Source: Rhyzopertha dominica
Taxonomy: Eukaryota; Arthropoda; Insecta; Coleoptera; Bostrichidae
Assembly (NCBI GenBank): GCA_025024175.1
Contig: QCXZ01000001.1
Span: forward strand, 1,426,001 to 1,490,000
Length of the DNA: 64,000 nucleotides
Direction: 5' to 3'
Shown: piece by piece, positions 62,541-64,000 of the stretch
How the letters are laid out: each line of letters opens with the position of its first letter
How positions within the stretch are numbered: position 1 is the first letter of the stretch
Notes under the pieces: generated by a model
Seen by the model: the letters and a program-made list of their open reading frames with translations, nothing else
The model's database searches: none
What the model was told of the DNA's origin: nothing
Program-made: the position numbers and the translations under genes

Positions 62541-63228
62541 GATAATCAACAACAACCACGGAAGGCTTCAGACCAAAACTCGTTACTTTCTGTAAGGAGA
62601 TATATAGGTAGTTACTGCTAAAGATAAAAAAAATCGTTCAAAATACTAAATTAGTACCGTTTTGTGTGGTGAATTCAGTGATTTTAAGTCAGCTACCAAA
62701 TATCCTGAAAGATGGTATCATCCCGTGATAAATCGACCTTAAAATATATTTATTGACATAAACTTGCGATAAAACGAAAATAATTTGATGCTGCAATTTG
62801 ATATCTATGAAGTGGTTGTTTACTTCATGTGCTGCACTTATTAACTACGCCGGCGGCTCTAGGAAAAACGAAGGCCAATTTTTAATTTCCTGTGAAACAA
62901 ATTTAGAAAACGTGGTTGTCTGAAATTGCATGTCAAGTAATTGTTTAAAAAGTGGAAAAAGACTGGAAACCATAATAACATTACAATTTGAATTCACCCC
63001 GTATATATAACTATAGCCCCACTTTGAATTAACAGTTTTTCTTGGCCAGATGCAGACATAATTCAATGTAATTTACAAGAAACATAAAAGAAATACAAAT
63101 TAATAAATTTCATAACTTTTAGATGGCTGTGATCGAACGTCAAAAACATGTCTATATTTTGTTATTATCAACTGTCACTGTGTTATAACAATTGCGTTAA
63201 AAATGCTTCGTGAAAGGTATATAGTGAC
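62541..63228. other. No gene seen
   Basis: AT-rich spacer. CACCCCGTATATA near 62996 resembles a mariner-superfamily right end, but no left partner was found. Confidence 0.35.
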
Positions 63229-64000
63229 ATGGAAAAGGTAAAAATCTTGACTTTTTAGGATAAAGGCTTTAATCGCCAAAAAATTGCTCTAAGAATTAAC
63301 TGGCCTCGTATAGTTGTCGCCAATTATTTGCGAAATCCTAAACATTATGGCACAAATAAGAAAGGTGGCCCTAAGAAAAAAAATTCGCCCAGAGCTGCAA
63401 GAAGAATTATTGCTACAGCGAATAATACTTTGAAAAGTCGAAAAAGAATTGCCTAAGAGTGCGGGCTTGATATTTCAAAATTGACTATAGGGAGGGTTCT
63501 GAAGAAAAGTGAACACATTGCAGCCGAAAACTAAGAAAATGTCTGCGACTTCGTCCTCACCATAAAACAACCCGTTTGGAATTTGCTCGTGAGAATATGA
63601 AACGAAATTGAGAAAATGTAAACCAAAACCTTACAATTAACCCTCGAATTGAACCATGCTATTTAAAAAAAATCAGATTGTCTGATTCTGATGAAAAAAA
63701 AATCTTGATGGTCCAGACGGCTTCAATTGTCATTGGTGACATTTGAGGAGGGAACCTGAATATCTTTCAAAACGAAACTTTGGAGGTGGTACGTTAATGG
63801 TATGGGGTGCCTTTACAAAAGCAGGCGTTTTAACATTGTCTTTCTCATCAACACGAATGAACAGTCGAGAGTATATTCAAGTGTTCTTGAGACAAATTTA
63901 ATGACTTTCTTACTTAACAACTACGAAGGGGATTTCATTTTCCAACTAGATAATGCGAGGATTCATGTCAGTAAACGGTCGATGGCTTGGTTTGCCAACC
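63229..64000 (+). pseudogene. Tc3-like transposase, running off the window
   Basis: Starts about 63229 (MEKVKIL, then a stop). The double helix-turn-helix follows: FNRQKIALRINWPRIVVANY, LRNPKHYGTNKKGG, then RRIIATANNTLKSRKRIA and a stop. It resumes CGLDISKLTIGRVLKKSEHI. A shifted catalytic region gives LDGPDGFN near 63705, KRNFGGGTLMVWGAF near 63780 and QLDNARIHVSKRSMAWF at 63944 (second Asp), where the window ends. Many frameshifts and stops show a dead copy. The third catalytic residue would lie beyond 64000. Confidence 0.75.

Noticed and set aside
1..64000. tRNA, rRNA, CRISPR arrays, prokaryotic operons
   Set aside because: Scanned by eye; no cloverleaf, spacer array or Shine-Dalgarno-led gene series, and the contig is clearly eukaryotic.

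Overview
The window reads as an AT-rich nuclear contig from an insect. The evidence is spliced genes with roughly 50-60 bp GT-AG introns, insect group V chitin-deacetylase-like proteins, a TATA + TCAGT core promoter, and a dense layer of insect-type transposons (mariner, Tc1, hAT MITE, Penelope, gypsy, several non-LTR lineages). A beetle is possible but is only a guess. No bacterial features, tRNA, rRNA or CRISPR array were seen.

Only two host genes can be built end to end. They are paralogous, secreted, chitin-deacetylase-like proteins arranged head to head about 7.9 kb apart: one on the minus strand at 51787-53103 (370 aa) and one on the plus strand at 61028-62366 (372 aa). Each has five exons, and exons 2, 3 and 4 have identical lengths in both genes (197, 381 and 138 nt) with conserved phases. 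Both keep the Asp pair of deacetylase motif 1 but have Asn/Lys in place of the two metal-binding His of motif 2, and Asn in place of the motif 5 His. They therefore look like a duplicated pseudoenzyme family under coding constraint. This is the most interesting biology here. A possible terminal exon of another small Cys-containing protein lies at 29560-29832 (minus).

Most of the rest is a transposon graveyard. 0-10 kb: non-LTR fragments and a degenerate tandem array. 13.5-15.5 kb: a DDE transposase relic split by a Penelope-like insertion that carries 178 bp inverted repeats and a 12-13 bp target duplication. 16.6-18.9 kb: a complete but frameshifted DD41D mariner with about 270 bp terminal inverted repeats. 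19-20 kb, 31.7 kb and 36-37 kb: reverse-transcriptase fragments. 33.7-34.3 kb: a hAT MITE with an 8 bp target duplication. 38-48 kb: three more mariner relics, a Tc-like relic and an internally deleted gypsy element. 49.3-51.0 kb: a nearly intact Tc1 element with three transposase-site-like repeats per end. 51.2-51.7 kb: a fold-back element just downstream of the first deacetylase-like gene. 58.1-59.9 kb: a LINE between the two genes. 63.2 kb to the end: a Tc3-like transposase running off the window.

A 1.7 kb cluster of CAAACAAA/TTTGTTTG motifs (55.1-56.8 kb) lies between the paralogues and is not explained by any element I recognise. Long stretches elsewhere show no supportable gene. Some less AT-rich patches could be conserved non-coding DNA, but that cannot be judged from one sequence.
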